DNA of 5,880 nucleotides. Origin: Bacteroidales bacterium. GTDB lineage: Bacteria; Bacteroidota; Bacteroidia; Bacteroidales; VadinHA17. The position numbers were made by a program, and so were the translations under genes. The stretch lies in contig CP070687.1 in assembly GCA_020353115.1 (NCBI GenBank), positions 293,086 through 298,965 on the forward strand. Direction: 5' to 3'. Positions 1 through 5,880 of the stretch are shown piece after piece. The notes beneath the pieces were generated by a model. The model did no database searches, was not told the DNA's origin, and saw only the letters and a program-made list of their open reading frames with translations. Position 1 is the first letter of the stretch; each line of letters opens with the position of its first letter.

Positions 1-1537
1 AACCGGCATTAAAACTCAGGACAGGAATATCTTTGGCAGCAAATGAAGCGAAATCGCTTCCCCCTCTGGGTCTTTCCATGCCTATGAATATGGGTTCCAG
101 GTCAAGTCCATACTCCTCAATATGGATGAGCGTCATTTCTTCCAGTTCCGGATAGGCTTCGGTATACCTTAATGTTGCCTGATTCTCCGAGGTATCGGAA
201 GGGGCATTCCTGGAAATCATATCATAGTTCAGGTTAAATAGGATATTTCCCACGGGGGTAAAGGGATTATCAACAAAATATTCCGATCCCAGCAATCCCT
301 TCTCTTCGGCTGTCCATGCTGCAAAAACAATGGTATTTTTAGGCTTTACCCCTGCAGCCATACATGCCTTGGCAACAGTCATAACACCTACGGTACCTGA
401 AGCATTATCATCACTGCCATTCCATATATACCCCTTCTCTTCTCCCATATGGTCATAATGGGCACCGACAACTATGATCTTGTCCGGGTTCTCACCTTCC
501 AGAACACCCAGAACATTCCGGTCCCTTACGATCCTCGAATTCACGGTCGTCTTCAGATAAACCGATTTTCCGGAAAGCTGGCGGGATGCAGGTTTCATGG
601 TTCTTTGCACCTGCTCTTCAAATTCATTTAGACGAATACCTGTTCCCCTTACTATTTCATTGGCTACCCTCATCGTTACGGATATAGTGGTAGTTCCCGT
701 TCTGAGTGTATCGCCTGGAATTCTCATCCTGGTATATCTTTCCCTCAGGGGAACATCTCCTTCATAAAATGGAGAATTATACCGAAACGGAATATTATCG
801 GCCCACCCTGCATAAGGGGTGCCGCCCGGTGTTACCTCAATAATTCCCGCAACACCTTTACTCTCAGCTATCACATTCTTTTCCCGGTTTAAATAATATG
901 CGGAATAGGGACCTTCCGGGTGGAATTTTCCGAAAGCAGCAGATGATGAATCCAAGTGCCCCGGAAAGCCCGAAAGCCGAAGAATTACCTTTCCCTCTAC
1001 ATCCAGTCCTGCATAATCATCATATTTATTTTCCTTATCTGCCAGACCGTATCCAACAAATACAACCGGGGCATTCAATTCTATTCCTACCTCCGATGTA
1101 TTTACGGAAAAATCGGTTCTGTAGACAAAATTCAGGGTCCGGCTGCCCGTTCCTTTTTTCGATATAACGGAAAAAAATTGGTCTTCCCCCGGGGAATATT
1201 CGATCAGCTGGAAACTCTGGAAATAGCTTCTCACCTGTTTTGGCATAACGCCCATTCTCATTTCATCCCTTGAAGGTCTTATTGTTTCAAGATCCCCTCC
1301 GGGTTTCAGACCGTAAACCTTAAACAAACTGGCGATGTAATCGGCGGCCATATATATCCCCGCATCGCCCGTCCCCCTCCCCCTGGTCCAGTCGGAGGCC
1401 AGAAATTCAAGCTGCCCCTGAACAGCTTCCATGGTAATGGCATCCAGTCCATTTTTAATTGCATTTTCCTGTCCATAAACTGAACCGGTTATCAGAAGGG
1501 TAAAGATTAAAACCAATTTTAGTCCGGATCGTATCAT
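1..1537 (-). CDS. Secreted M28-family zinc metallopeptidase with PA domain (partial, C-terminus off left edge)
   Basis: Open from the ATG at 1537 to the window edge, 512 complete codons. Residues 1-22 form a signal peptide (basic MIRSGLK start, hydrophobic core, likely cleavage after VYG before Gln23), so the enzyme should act in the periplasm or outside. A PA-like domain begins near 156 (VVFVGYGL, then DDYAGLDVEGK at 173-183) and is inserted before the catalytic core. Core zinc ligands typical of M28 aminopeptidases are visible: His360 (HYDH, with the conserved Asp362), Asp376 in NGSDDNASG, the Glu411-Glu412 pair in TAEEKGLLGS (general base and ligand), and Asp439 in NYDM. GGSDFASF (Asp495) matches the late M28 segment. 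The final ligand, a His usually a few residues after the FNAG at 509-512, is beyond the edge, so only a short tail is missing. Substrate is unknown; family members release N-terminal amino acids or cleave dipeptides. There is no Shine-Dalgarno sequence before the start. The assignment to M28 is firm; the exact specificity is not. Confidence 0.95.
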   Translation of the reverse strand, partial: MIRSGLKLVLIFTLLITGSVYGQENAIKNGLDAITMEAVQGQLEFLASDWTRGRGTGDAGIYMAADYIASLFKVYGLKPGGDLETIRPSRDEMRMGVMPKQVRSYFQSFQLIEYSPGEDQFFSVISKKGTGSRTLNFVYRTDFSVNTSEVGIELNAPVVFVGYGLADKENKYDDYAGLDVEGKVILRLSGFPGHLDSSSAAFGKFHPEGPYSAYYLNREKNVIAESKGVAGIIEVTPGGTPYAGWADNIPFRYNSPFYEGDVPLRERYTRMRIPGDTLRTGTTTISVTMRVANEIVRGTGIRLNEFEEQVQRTMKPASRQLSGKSVYLKTTVNSRIVRDRNVLGVLEGENPDKIIVVGAHYDHMGEEKGYIWNGSDDNASGTVGVMTVAKACMAAGVKPKNTIVFAAWTAEEKGLLGSEYFVDNPFTPVGNILFNLNYDMISRNAPSDTSENQATLRYTEAYPELEEMTLIHIEEYGLDLEPIFIGMERPRGGSDFASFAAKDIPVLSFNAG

Positions 1538-1597
1538 TTTATGATGTTTTTAATGGTTAAAGAATCATGTTTTACGTATTGGATTCACAATGCGTTG

Positions 1598-1628
1598 CAA
1601 ATTAGAAAAATTATAATACGTTATCAAA
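1598..1628 (-). promoter_or_regulatory. Candidate promoter for the M28 peptidase gene (imperfect)
   Basis: On the minus strand a TTTG (1628-1625) lies 20 bases upstream of TAATTTG (1604-1598). This resembles the Bacteroidota -33 TTTG and -7 TAnnTTTG pair, but the -7 box is one T short of consensus. It would give a leader of roughly 55 bases before the ATG at 1537. The area is AT-rich, so a chance match is quite possible. Confidence 0.3.
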
Positions 1629-1668
1629 TTGGTAAGACTGCTATTTTGTCTCATAAAATAACCAGACG

Positions 1669-1686
1669 AACTCCTGCCGGGGAGTT
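1669..1686. repeat. Inverted repeat, 6-bp stem
   Basis: AACTCC (1669-1674) pairs with GGAGTT (1681-1686) across a 6-base loop. It is the first of a series of stems in this gap. Function unknown; it could be part of an intergenic repeat element. Confidence 0.5.
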
Positions 1687-1706
1687 GGGGGAATGAAGCC
1701 GCACCT

Positions 1707-1746
1707 GGGGTGGATGATTGACCATTTTTCATCCCCCATGGAAAAG
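1707..1746. repeat. Degenerate repeat element, copy A
   Basis: This 40-base stretch resembles 1827-1862. Both begin with GGGG, carry ATGAT then CAT and TTCATCC, and end in TGGA(A/G)AAG. The last 19 bases (1728-1746) match 1844-1862 at 16 of 19 positions, and the left parts align with one 4-base gap. Copy A folds as an imperfect hairpin: TGGGG (1706-1710) and GATGA (1713-1717) pair with TCATC (1729-1733) and CCCCA (1734-1738), with a 2-base bulge on the left. This suggests a small dispersed intergenic element. Confidence 0.5.
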
Positions 1747-1764
1747 AAATGAATCCCCTGTCCA

Positions 1765-1791
1765 TGACGATCCGCCAGTTGGCGGATGTCA
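1765..1791. repeat. Strong imperfect palindrome (REP-like)
   Basis: The core TCCGCCAGTTGGCGGA (1771-1786) has a perfect 6-bp GC-rich stem around an AGTT loop. The stem extends by A1770-T1787 and then, with G1769 bulged out, by TGAC (1765-1768) against GTCA (1788-1791), 11 base pairs in all. No U-tract follows on either strand, so a repetitive extragenic palindrome or RNA-stabilising hairpin is more likely than an intrinsic terminator. Confidence 0.55.
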
Positions 1792-1826
1792 GGATACCTC
1801 CTTTAATTAAGGGGGACAATATAAAT

Positions 1827-1862
1827 GGGGATAATGATCATTATTCATCCTCCCTGGAGAAG
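1827..1862. repeat. Degenerate repeat element, copy B
   Basis: This is the second copy of the element at 1707-1746, about 120 bases away in the same orientation and 4 bases shorter. It contains the perfect 14-base palindrome ATAATGATCATTAT at 1831-1844, where copy A has a looped stem. The pairing potential is kept in both copies although the bases differ, which hints at a structural element. Confidence 0.5.
1831..1844. promoter_or_regulatory. Perfect 14-bp palindrome, possible operator or stem
   Basis: ATAATGATCATTAT is identical to its reverse complement over all 14 bases. It has no loop, so it fits a site for a dimeric DNA-binding protein at least as well as an RNA hairpin. It lies about 290 bases upstream of the M28 start, far from any promoter seen, and inside repeat copy B, so a regulatory role is only a possibility. 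Confidence 0.25.
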
Positions 1863-1890
1863 CCGGCCCGGGTGTATGAACCGGGCTGGT
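1862..1890. repeat. GC-rich hairpin, 10-bp stem with two G-T pairs
   Basis: GCCGGCCCGG (1862-1871) pairs with CCGGGCTGGT (1881-1890), including two G-T wobbles, around a 9-base loop. AGCCGG at 1861-1866 can instead pair with CCGGCT at 1895-1900, giving an alternative longer fold. This is the strongest structure downstream of the purB-ABC transporter operon and could mark its 3' end, but no run of T follows on either strand. Confidence 0.45.
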
Positions 1891-2018
1891 AAAACCGGCT
1901 CGTTAAAAGATCCGTGATGCATCTATGGTTAAGAATCCAGCCTTATTTTTCATAAACAAAACGGAGGGTAACATTGAAGTCGGGTTTCGGCTGCAATAAC
2001 CGGAAAATACCGGATTTT

Positions 2019-3836
2019 TTATCGCATCTGCATATCATGCAGTTTCCAGTAATACCCGTTTTTTTTCAGGAGATCAGGATGTTTTCCGCGCTCAACAATT
2101 TCACCTTCATCCAGGACAATTATTTCATCGGCATGTTTAATGGTTGATAACCGGTGAGCTATTACAATGGAGGTGCGGTTTTTCATCAGATTAATAATCG
2201 CTTCCTGAACCAGTCTTTCGGATTCGGTGTCGAGGGAACTGGTCGCTTCATCAAGGATCAGAATAGGCGGGTTTTTGAGAACAGCTCTTGCGATACTTAC
2301 ACGCTGTTGCTGGCCCCCGGAGAGTTTACTACCCCCCTCCCCGACGTTTGAATAATAACCATGATTATGTTCAATAATAAAATCATGTGCATTGGCAACT
2401 TTAGACGCAGCGATAACATCCTCTTCAGTCGCATTATCCATACCGAAAGCTATGTTATTAAAAAATGTATCATTAAATAATATGGATTGCTGGCTAACGA
2501 TGCCCATTAATTTCCTGAGGTCAAACAGCTTCAGGTCATTTACCGATCCTCCGTCAATAACCACCTCACCCTCTGTTGCTTCAATAAATCTCGGAAGAAG
2601 GTCGACCAGTGTCGATTTCCCTGCTCCCGACTTCCCGACAAGGGCAATGGTTTTGCCTTTTTCAATTTTCAGGTTGACATTCTTAAGAACCAACTCTTCA
2701 TTATATTTGAAACTCACATTGCGATATTCAATATATTCGTTAAAACCCTCTATATGCCGGGCATTCGGTTTATCCTTAATCGTTACATCGGCTTCCAGGA
2801 TACCACCGATCCTGTCAAGGGATGCAAGTCCTTTCTGGATATTGAAAAAGGCGGTTGTCAGTGATTTGGCGGGCGGGATGATTTGTGAAAATATAACCAG
2901 GTAAGCAATAAATGTTTCGGAAGACAGATCCCCCGAACCACTCAGAACAAGCGAGCCTCCGTAAAACATGAGCACCATCATAACCGCAGTCGAAAGAAAC
3001 TCACTGGATGGATTCGCCAGGTATCTCCTACGGTGGACCTTGTTCATTATCCTGGTATAAAAATTATTATTACTGTCAAACCTGCGTTCAACCTTCCTCT
3101 CAGCATTAAAAGCCTTGATTATCCTCAATCCCCCGAGGGTTTCCTCTATTACCGACAGAAGGAAACCCAGCTTTTTCTGCCCCCTGAAAGAGGTGCTTCT
3201 CAGCTTCTTGCCCAGCCGTCCGATCAGATAGCCACTGATAGGCAGCAGTACCAGTCCGAAAAGGGTGAGTTTGACACTGATAATAAACATATATATTGTG
3301 AAGATCAATATGGTAAGCGGATCTCTGATCAGCATTTCCAGAGAACTCATTATTGAAGTTTCAATTTCCTGAACATCCGATGTGATCCTGGAAATAACGT
3401 CTCCTTTTCTTGCATCGGTATAATACGATAGAGGAAGCTTAAGTATCTTTTCAAATATCTCTTTTCGGATATCCCTTACCGTACCGGTCCTTATCGGTGC
3501 GGTATAATATAAAGCCATGAATTTAAAGAATGTTTTAAAGAGGGTCATGATTACAACCAGCAAGCTGACCAATAATAATGCCATGGATTTCCCCTGATTA
3601 ACAATTAATTGGGAGATATAATAATTAAATGTATGGCCGAAATATTCGATGGAAAATTCAAACGGTATCGTATCGGTTATCATCTGCTGGGTTCCGAATA
3701 GAATCCGCAGGAAGGGCACAACCATAGTGAAGGAGAAGAGTGCCGCTCCGGCCGAGATAATATTGAATACCACATTTAAAGTAGCATAGAACCAATACGG
3801 CTTTATGTATTTCAGGATTTTGAAAAAATTTACCAT
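2019..3836 (-). CDS. MsbA-like ABC transporter, fused permease and ATPase (half-transporter)
   Basis: A 605-residue inner-membrane exporter expected to work as a homodimer. The N-terminal half is a type I exporter membrane domain with about six helices (roughly 17-44, 84-110, 166-188, 189-210, 281-300, 308-327) and the cytoplasmic-loop motif EETLGGLRIIKAF near 231-243. The ATPase half runs from about 365: A-loop Tyr378, Walker A GKSGAGKST at 401-409 (Lys407), Q-loop SQQ near 448-450, signature LSGGQ at 505-509, Walker B ILILD ending at Asp529 with catalytic Glu530, D-loop SSLD, and H-loop His561. All are intact, so it should be active. The overall pattern is that of Bacteroidota MsbA-type lipid exporters; lipid A or phospholipid is the likely cargo, but multidrug export cannot be excluded. 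The ATG at 3836 is preferred over the TTG at 3839. It follows purB by 34 bases and is probably cotranscribed with it. Confidence 0.93.
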   Translation of the reverse strand: MVNFFKILKYIKPYWFYATLNVVFNIISAGAALFSFTMVVPFLRILFGTQQMITDTIPFEFSIEYFGHTFNYYISQLIVNQGKSMALLLVSLLVVIMTLFKTFFKFMALYYTAPIRTGTVRDIRKEIFEKILKLPLSYYTDARKGDVISRITSDVQEIETSIMSSLEMLIRDPLTILIFTIYMFIISVKLTLFGLVLLPISGYLIGRLGKKLRSTSFRGQKKLGFLLSVIEETLGGLRIIKAFNAERKVERRFDSNNNFYTRIMNKVHRRRYLANPSSEFLSTAVMMVLMFYGGSLVLSGSGDLSSETFIAYLVIFSQIIPPAKSLTTAFFNIQKGLASLDRIGGILEADVTIKDKPNARHIEGFNEYIEYRNVSFKYNEELVLKNVNLKIEKGKTIALVGKSGAGKSTLVDLLPRFIEATEGEVVIDGGSVNDLKLFDLRKLMGIVSQQSILFNDTFFNNIAFGMDNATEEDVIAASKVANAHDFIIEHNHGYYSNVGEGGSKLSGGQQQRVSIARAVLKNPPILILDEATSSLDTESERLVQEAIINLMKNRTSIVIAHRLSTIKHADEIIVLDEGEIVERGKHPDLLKKNGYYWKLHDMQMR

Positions 3837-3844
3837 CAATCTGA

Positions 3845-3849
3845 TCCTT
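3845..3849 (-). promoter_or_regulatory. Shine-Dalgarno sequence of the ABC transporter gene
   Basis: AAGGA on the minus strand lies 8 bases upstream of the ATG at 3836 and 5 bases upstream of the in-frame TTG at 3839. The 8-base spacing and the better start codon favour the ATG. It is the only clear ribosome-binding site among the four genes here, which fits an internal operon gene that must be translated from within a longer message. Confidence 0.6.
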
Positions 3850-3870
3850 ATATGTTACACACCATGCAGA

Positions 3871-5214
3871 TTAAATCCCAACGTAATTTCCCGGGGTAAT
3901 ATTTTTCAATTCCGATTTTATTTTTTCAGATATTTCTAGAGAATCGATAAACTGGTGGATGACCGGTCTGCTCAGTGATCTGTTGACACGGGTAAGTTCT
4001 TTAAGTTTTTCGTACGGATCGGGATAACCTTCCCTGCGTAAAATGGTCTGGATTGCCTCTGCAATTACACTCCAGTTTTCCTCCAGTTCCTTTCCGATCT
4101 TTTCCGGATTTACGATAAGCTTATCCAAACCTTTCTTCATTGATTTTAATCCTATCATAGTATGGGCCATAGGAACACCTATATTCCTCAAAACCGTTGA
4201 ATCCGTTAGGTCTCTCTGCAGTCTCGAAACGGGTAGTTTTGCTGCCAGGTGTTCAAAAATGGAATTGGCAAAACCAAAATTCCCCTCCGCATTTTCAAAA
4301 TCGATCGGATTTACTTTATGCGGCATGGTAGAGGAACTTACTTCACCCTTTATGATCTTTTGCCGGAAGTATTCCATGGAAATATACATCCAGATATCCC
4401 TGGCAAGGTCGATTAATACAGTATTTATCCTTTTCAGATTATCGAAAATTGCAGCCAGGTTATCATAATGTTCTATCTGTGTGGTTGTCTGGGTACGGTC
4501 AAGCCCAAGTGTGTCATTTACAAAACTATTCCCGAACTCAACCCAGTCAATTTCAGGATAGGCAACGTGGTGTGCATTGAAATTTCCTGTCGCTCCACCA
4601 AACTTTGCCGAACAGGGAATGGATTTCAGCAGGAGCAACTGTTTGGAAAGCCTTTCCACAAATACACGTACCTCCTTACCTAACCTTGTAGGCGAGGCAG
4701 GCTGACCATGCGTCCTGGCCAGCATCGGAATTTCCTCCCATTCCTTACCCATTTCGGAGAGTTTGAATAATGCCTCATCAAGGAGAGGATAATAGATCTC
4801 ATTAACAGCATCCCTGAAGGAATAGGGAATTGCTGTATTATTGATATCCTGTGAAGTCAATCCGAAATGAATGAACTCCCGGTAGTCTGCCAAACCAAGA
4901 TCAGTGAATTTTTCTCTTATGAAATACTCAATAGCTTTAATATCATGATTGGTTCTTCTTTCAATATTTTTTACTACAACGGCTTCATCCTTCGTAAATT
5001 CTTTATACAATTTTCTCAGTTCCGGATAGACGGATTTGTCAATACGGGAAAGTTGAGGCAGAGGTATTTCACAAAGAGCAATGAAATATTCAATTTCAAC
5101 CAGAATCCTGTATTTAATCAGAGCATATTCGGAGAAATATTCTGCCAGTTCCTCAACCTTATCTCTGTAGCGTCCGTCGACAGGAGAAATTGACAGTAAT
5201 GAGTGTGTACTCAT
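3871..5214 (-). CDS. purB: Adenylosuccinate lyase
   Basis: A cytoplasmic purine-synthesis enzyme that removes fumarate from SAICAR (giving AICAR) and from adenylosuccinate (giving AMP). The 447-residue protein matches the Escherichia coli-type PurB throughout: SPVDGRYRDKV at 10-20, RRTNHDIKAIEYF at 86-98 (His90), TSQDINN at 120-126, catalytic acid His169 in RTHGQPASP, and the fumarate-lyase signature SSTMPHKVNPIDFE at 294-307, whose flexible loop carries the catalytic serine (Ser294/Ser295 region). LQRDLTDSTVLRN and YEKLKELTR, both conserved in this subgroup, follow. It ends in TPGNYVGI, slightly shorter than the E. coli enzyme. The start is the ATG at 5214, giving MSTHSLLSISPVDGRY; an in-frame TTG at 5241 adds nine residues but overlaps the promoter. 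There is no Shine-Dalgarno sequence. It is the first gene of an operon with the ABC transporter and diverges from the NfeD gene. Confidence 0.97.
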   Translation of the reverse strand: MSTHSLLSISPVDGRYRDKVEELAEYFSEYALIKYRILVEIEYFIALCEIPLPQLSRIDKSVYPELRKLYKEFTKDEAVVVKNIERRTNHDIKAIEYFIREKFTDLGLADYREFIHFGLTSQDINNTAIPYSFRDAVNEIYYPLLDEALFKLSEMGKEWEEIPMLARTHGQPASPTRLGKEVRVFVERLSKQLLLLKSIPCSAKFGGATGNFNAHHVAYPEIDWVEFGNSFVNDTLGLDRTQTTTQIEHYDNLAAIFDNLKRINTVLIDLARDIWMYISMEYFRQKIIKGEVSSSTMPHKVNPIDFENAEGNFGFANSIFEHLAAKLPVSRLQRDLTDSTVLRNIGVPMAHTMIGLKSMKKGLDKLIVNPEKIGKELEENWSVIAEAIQTILRREGYPDPYEKLKELTRVNRSLSRPVIHQFIDSLEISEKIKSELKNITPGNYVGI

Positions 5215-5238
5215 ATATCTGAAATCGTTGGTGAAAAG

Positions 5239-5246
5239 CAAAGGTA
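5239..5246 (-). promoter_or_regulatory. -7 promoter element of the purB operon
   Basis: TACCTTTG on the minus strand is a perfect match to the Bacteroidota -7 consensus TAnnTTTG. Transcription would start near 5234, leaving a leader of about 20 bases before the ATG at 5214. No clear -33 TTTG is seen. The element overlaps the TTG at 5241-5239, which rules that codon out as a start if the promoter is real. Confidence 0.6.
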
Positions 5247-5286
5247 CATAAATTAACGTGAGTAGGATATATTACTTAACATCTTT

Positions 5287-5294
5287 TATATTTG
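5287..5294 (+). promoter_or_regulatory. -7 promoter element of the NfeD-family gene
   Basis: TATATTTG matches the Bacteroidota -7 consensus TAnnTTTG exactly. Transcription would begin near 5299, only about 10 bases before the ATG at 5309, so the message would be nearly leaderless; no Shine-Dalgarno sequence is present. The upstream -33 region is not clear and would lie in the 40 bases shared with the purB promoter. Confidence 0.55.
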
Positions 5295-5308
5295 TAAAAA
5301 ATATCAGC

Positions 5309-5880
5309 ATGAGACGAATACCGGTTTTTACCCTGATATCTTTGCCCATACTTTTAATTTCTGCAGGAATGCCACGCGGATTATTTCAAACGGAGGGTAA
5401 TGAGACGGAAAAGACACTTGTTTACAAATTTGAAATCAGGGAACAGATTGCAGCACCTGTATGGAGAACCACTCTAAAGAGTTTTGATGAGGCACACAGG
5501 TTGCAGGCCGATTATCTACTGATACACATGAACACCTATGGCGGTTTGCTTGATGCAGCAGATTCTATAAGGACAAAAATCATTAACAGCAGAATCCCAG
5601 TTCTTGTATTCATCGATAATAATGCTGCTTCTGCCGGAGCGCTGATCTCGATCGCCTGCGACAGCATTTATATGCGCCCGGGATCGAGCATTGGAGCTGC
5701 AACGGTTGTTAATGCATCCGGCGAGGTAGTCCCGGATAAATACCAGTCCTTTATGCGTTCCACTATGAGAGCAACGGCAGAATCACATGGCAAGGATACT
5801 GTCATAAGTGGAACGGATACGACGTTGGTTTGGCACAGGGATCCCAGGATTGCCGAAGCCATGGTTGATCCGAAGGTTTA
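5309..5880 (+). CDS. NfeD-family / ClpP-class membrane serine protease (partial, C-terminus off right edge)
   Basis: Open from the ATG at 5309 to the window edge, 190 complete codons. The N-terminus (MRRIPVFTLI then a hydrophobic stretch to about residue 19) is a signal peptide or membrane anchor. The rest is the ClpP-like protease domain of NfeD proteins: a strand and turn LLIHMNTYGG at 70-79, then the nucleophile Ser108 in NNAASAGALISIACDSIYM, the GSSIGAATVV segment at 125-134, and Lys144 in VPDKYQSF as the probable general base. This Ser-Lys dyad corresponds to Ser97 and Lys138 of the archaeal PH1510 protease, which cleaves the hydrophobic tail of a stomatin. RDPRIAEAMVD at 178-188 is also typical of the family. 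Missing beyond the edge are the transmembrane segments and the C-terminal NfeD (OB-fold) domain, if present. Partners are usually SPFH/stomatin or FloA-like proteins encoded next door; none is visible because the window ends. Confidence 0.9.
   Translation, partial: MRRIPVFTLISLPILLISAGMPRGLFQTEGNETEKTLVYKFEIREQIAAPVWRTTLKSFDEAHRLQADYLLIHMNTYGGLLDAADSIRTKIINSRIPVLVFIDNNAASAGALISIACDSIYMRPGSSIGAATVVNASGEVVPDKYQSFMRSTMRATAESHGKDTVISGTDTTLVWHRDPRIAEAMVDPKV

Larger units (their letters stand above)
1538..2018. other. Palindrome-rich intergenic region, no convincing gene
   Basis: This 481-base gap lies between the end of the ABC transporter gene and the start of the M28 gene, both on the minus strand. 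The part from 1538 to about 1660 is AT-rich and probably holds the M28 promoter and leader. From about 1660 to 1900 there is a run of hairpins and G- or C-runs: stems at 1669-1686, 1706-1738, 1765-1791, 1831-1844 and 1862-1890, and two diverged copies of one element. From 1900 to 2018 little is seen apart from a weak CCGG/CCGG stem at 2000-2013. No U-tract follows any of the stems in the minus direction, so no classical terminator for the transporter operon can be named. The longest reading frame, minus 1819-1565, starts with TTG, runs through the hairpins and looks like no known protein. Confidence 0.8.

Noticed and set aside
898..1273. Two overlapping plus-strand reading frames
   Set aside because: Both are shadows on the opposite strand of the M28 peptidase, whose frame is continuous and carries the family's motifs.
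1565..1819. 84-codon minus-strand reading frame in the gap before the M28 gene
   Set aside because: It starts with TTG, has no ribosome-binding site, passes through several hairpins and both repeat copies or their flanks, and its translation shows no domain or membrane pattern that I recognise.
2000..2020. CCGG-AAAATA-CCGG followed by six Ts on the plus strand, resembling a terminator
   Set aside because: The stem is only 4 bp, no plus-strand gene ends here, and on the minus strand, where the transporter gene ends, the U-tract would be on the wrong side.
2154..5193. Several plus-strand frames of 65 to 170 codons across the transporter and purB genes
   Set aside because: They lie opposite two intact, strongly recognisable genes and show no motifs of their own.
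1959..5400. Shared 13-mer AAACGGAGGGTAA at 1959-1971 and 5388-5400
   Set aside because: The flanks do not align, one copy is inside the NfeD coding sequence and the other in a gap; it looks like coincidence.
5668..5862. 64-codon minus-strand reading frame
   Set aside because: It is opposite the protease domain of the NfeD-family gene and has no independent support.
1..5880. CRISPR arrays, insertion sequences, tRNA or rRNA genes, defence or biosynthetic clusters
   Set aside because: I saw no regularly spaced direct repeats, transposase motifs, cloverleaf sequence or hallmark genes; the four genes are housekeeping or common envelope functions.

Overview
The window looks like an ordinary chromosomal stretch from a member of the Bacteroidota, probably the Bacteroidales/Marinilabiliales side. 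The grounds are the flavour of all four proteins, two perfect matches to the Bacteroidota -7 promoter element (TAnnTTTG) in the one divergent intergenic gap, and start codons that mostly lack a Shine-Dalgarno sequence. No database search was possible, so the taxonomic call is inference.

Layout. Positions 1-1537 (minus strand) hold the N-terminal 512 residues of a secreted, PA-domain-containing M28 zinc peptidase; its C-terminus lies beyond the left edge. Positions 1538-2018 are a 481-base non-coding gap rich in palindromes, including two diverged copies of one hairpin-forming element. Positions 2019-3836 (minus) encode a 605-residue MsbA-like ABC half-transporter, preceded at 3871-5214 (minus) by purB, adenylosuccinate lyase. 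Only 34 bases separate purB from the transporter gene, and the transporter has its own AAGGA ribosome-binding site, so the two are probably cotranscribed. Positions 5215-5308 are a 94-base divergent promoter region. Positions 5309-5880 (plus) hold the first 190 codons of an NfeD/ClpP-class membrane serine protease that runs off the right edge.

How the genes work together: purB serves IMP/AMP synthesis in the cytoplasm, the transporter is an inner-membrane lipid or lipid-like exporter, the peptidase is exported, and the NfeD protein is a membrane-associated protease. They do not form an obvious pathway; this reads as housekeeping gene content with a shared operon and a shared divergent promoter.

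Two start codons are decided here: purB starts at the ATG at 5214 (not the upstream in-frame TTG at 5241, which lies inside the promoter), and the transporter starts at the ATG at 3836 (not the TTG at 3839). I found no defence system, CRISPR array, insertion sequence, tRNA or rRNA. The least explained sequence is the repeat- and hairpin-rich gap at about 1660-1900.
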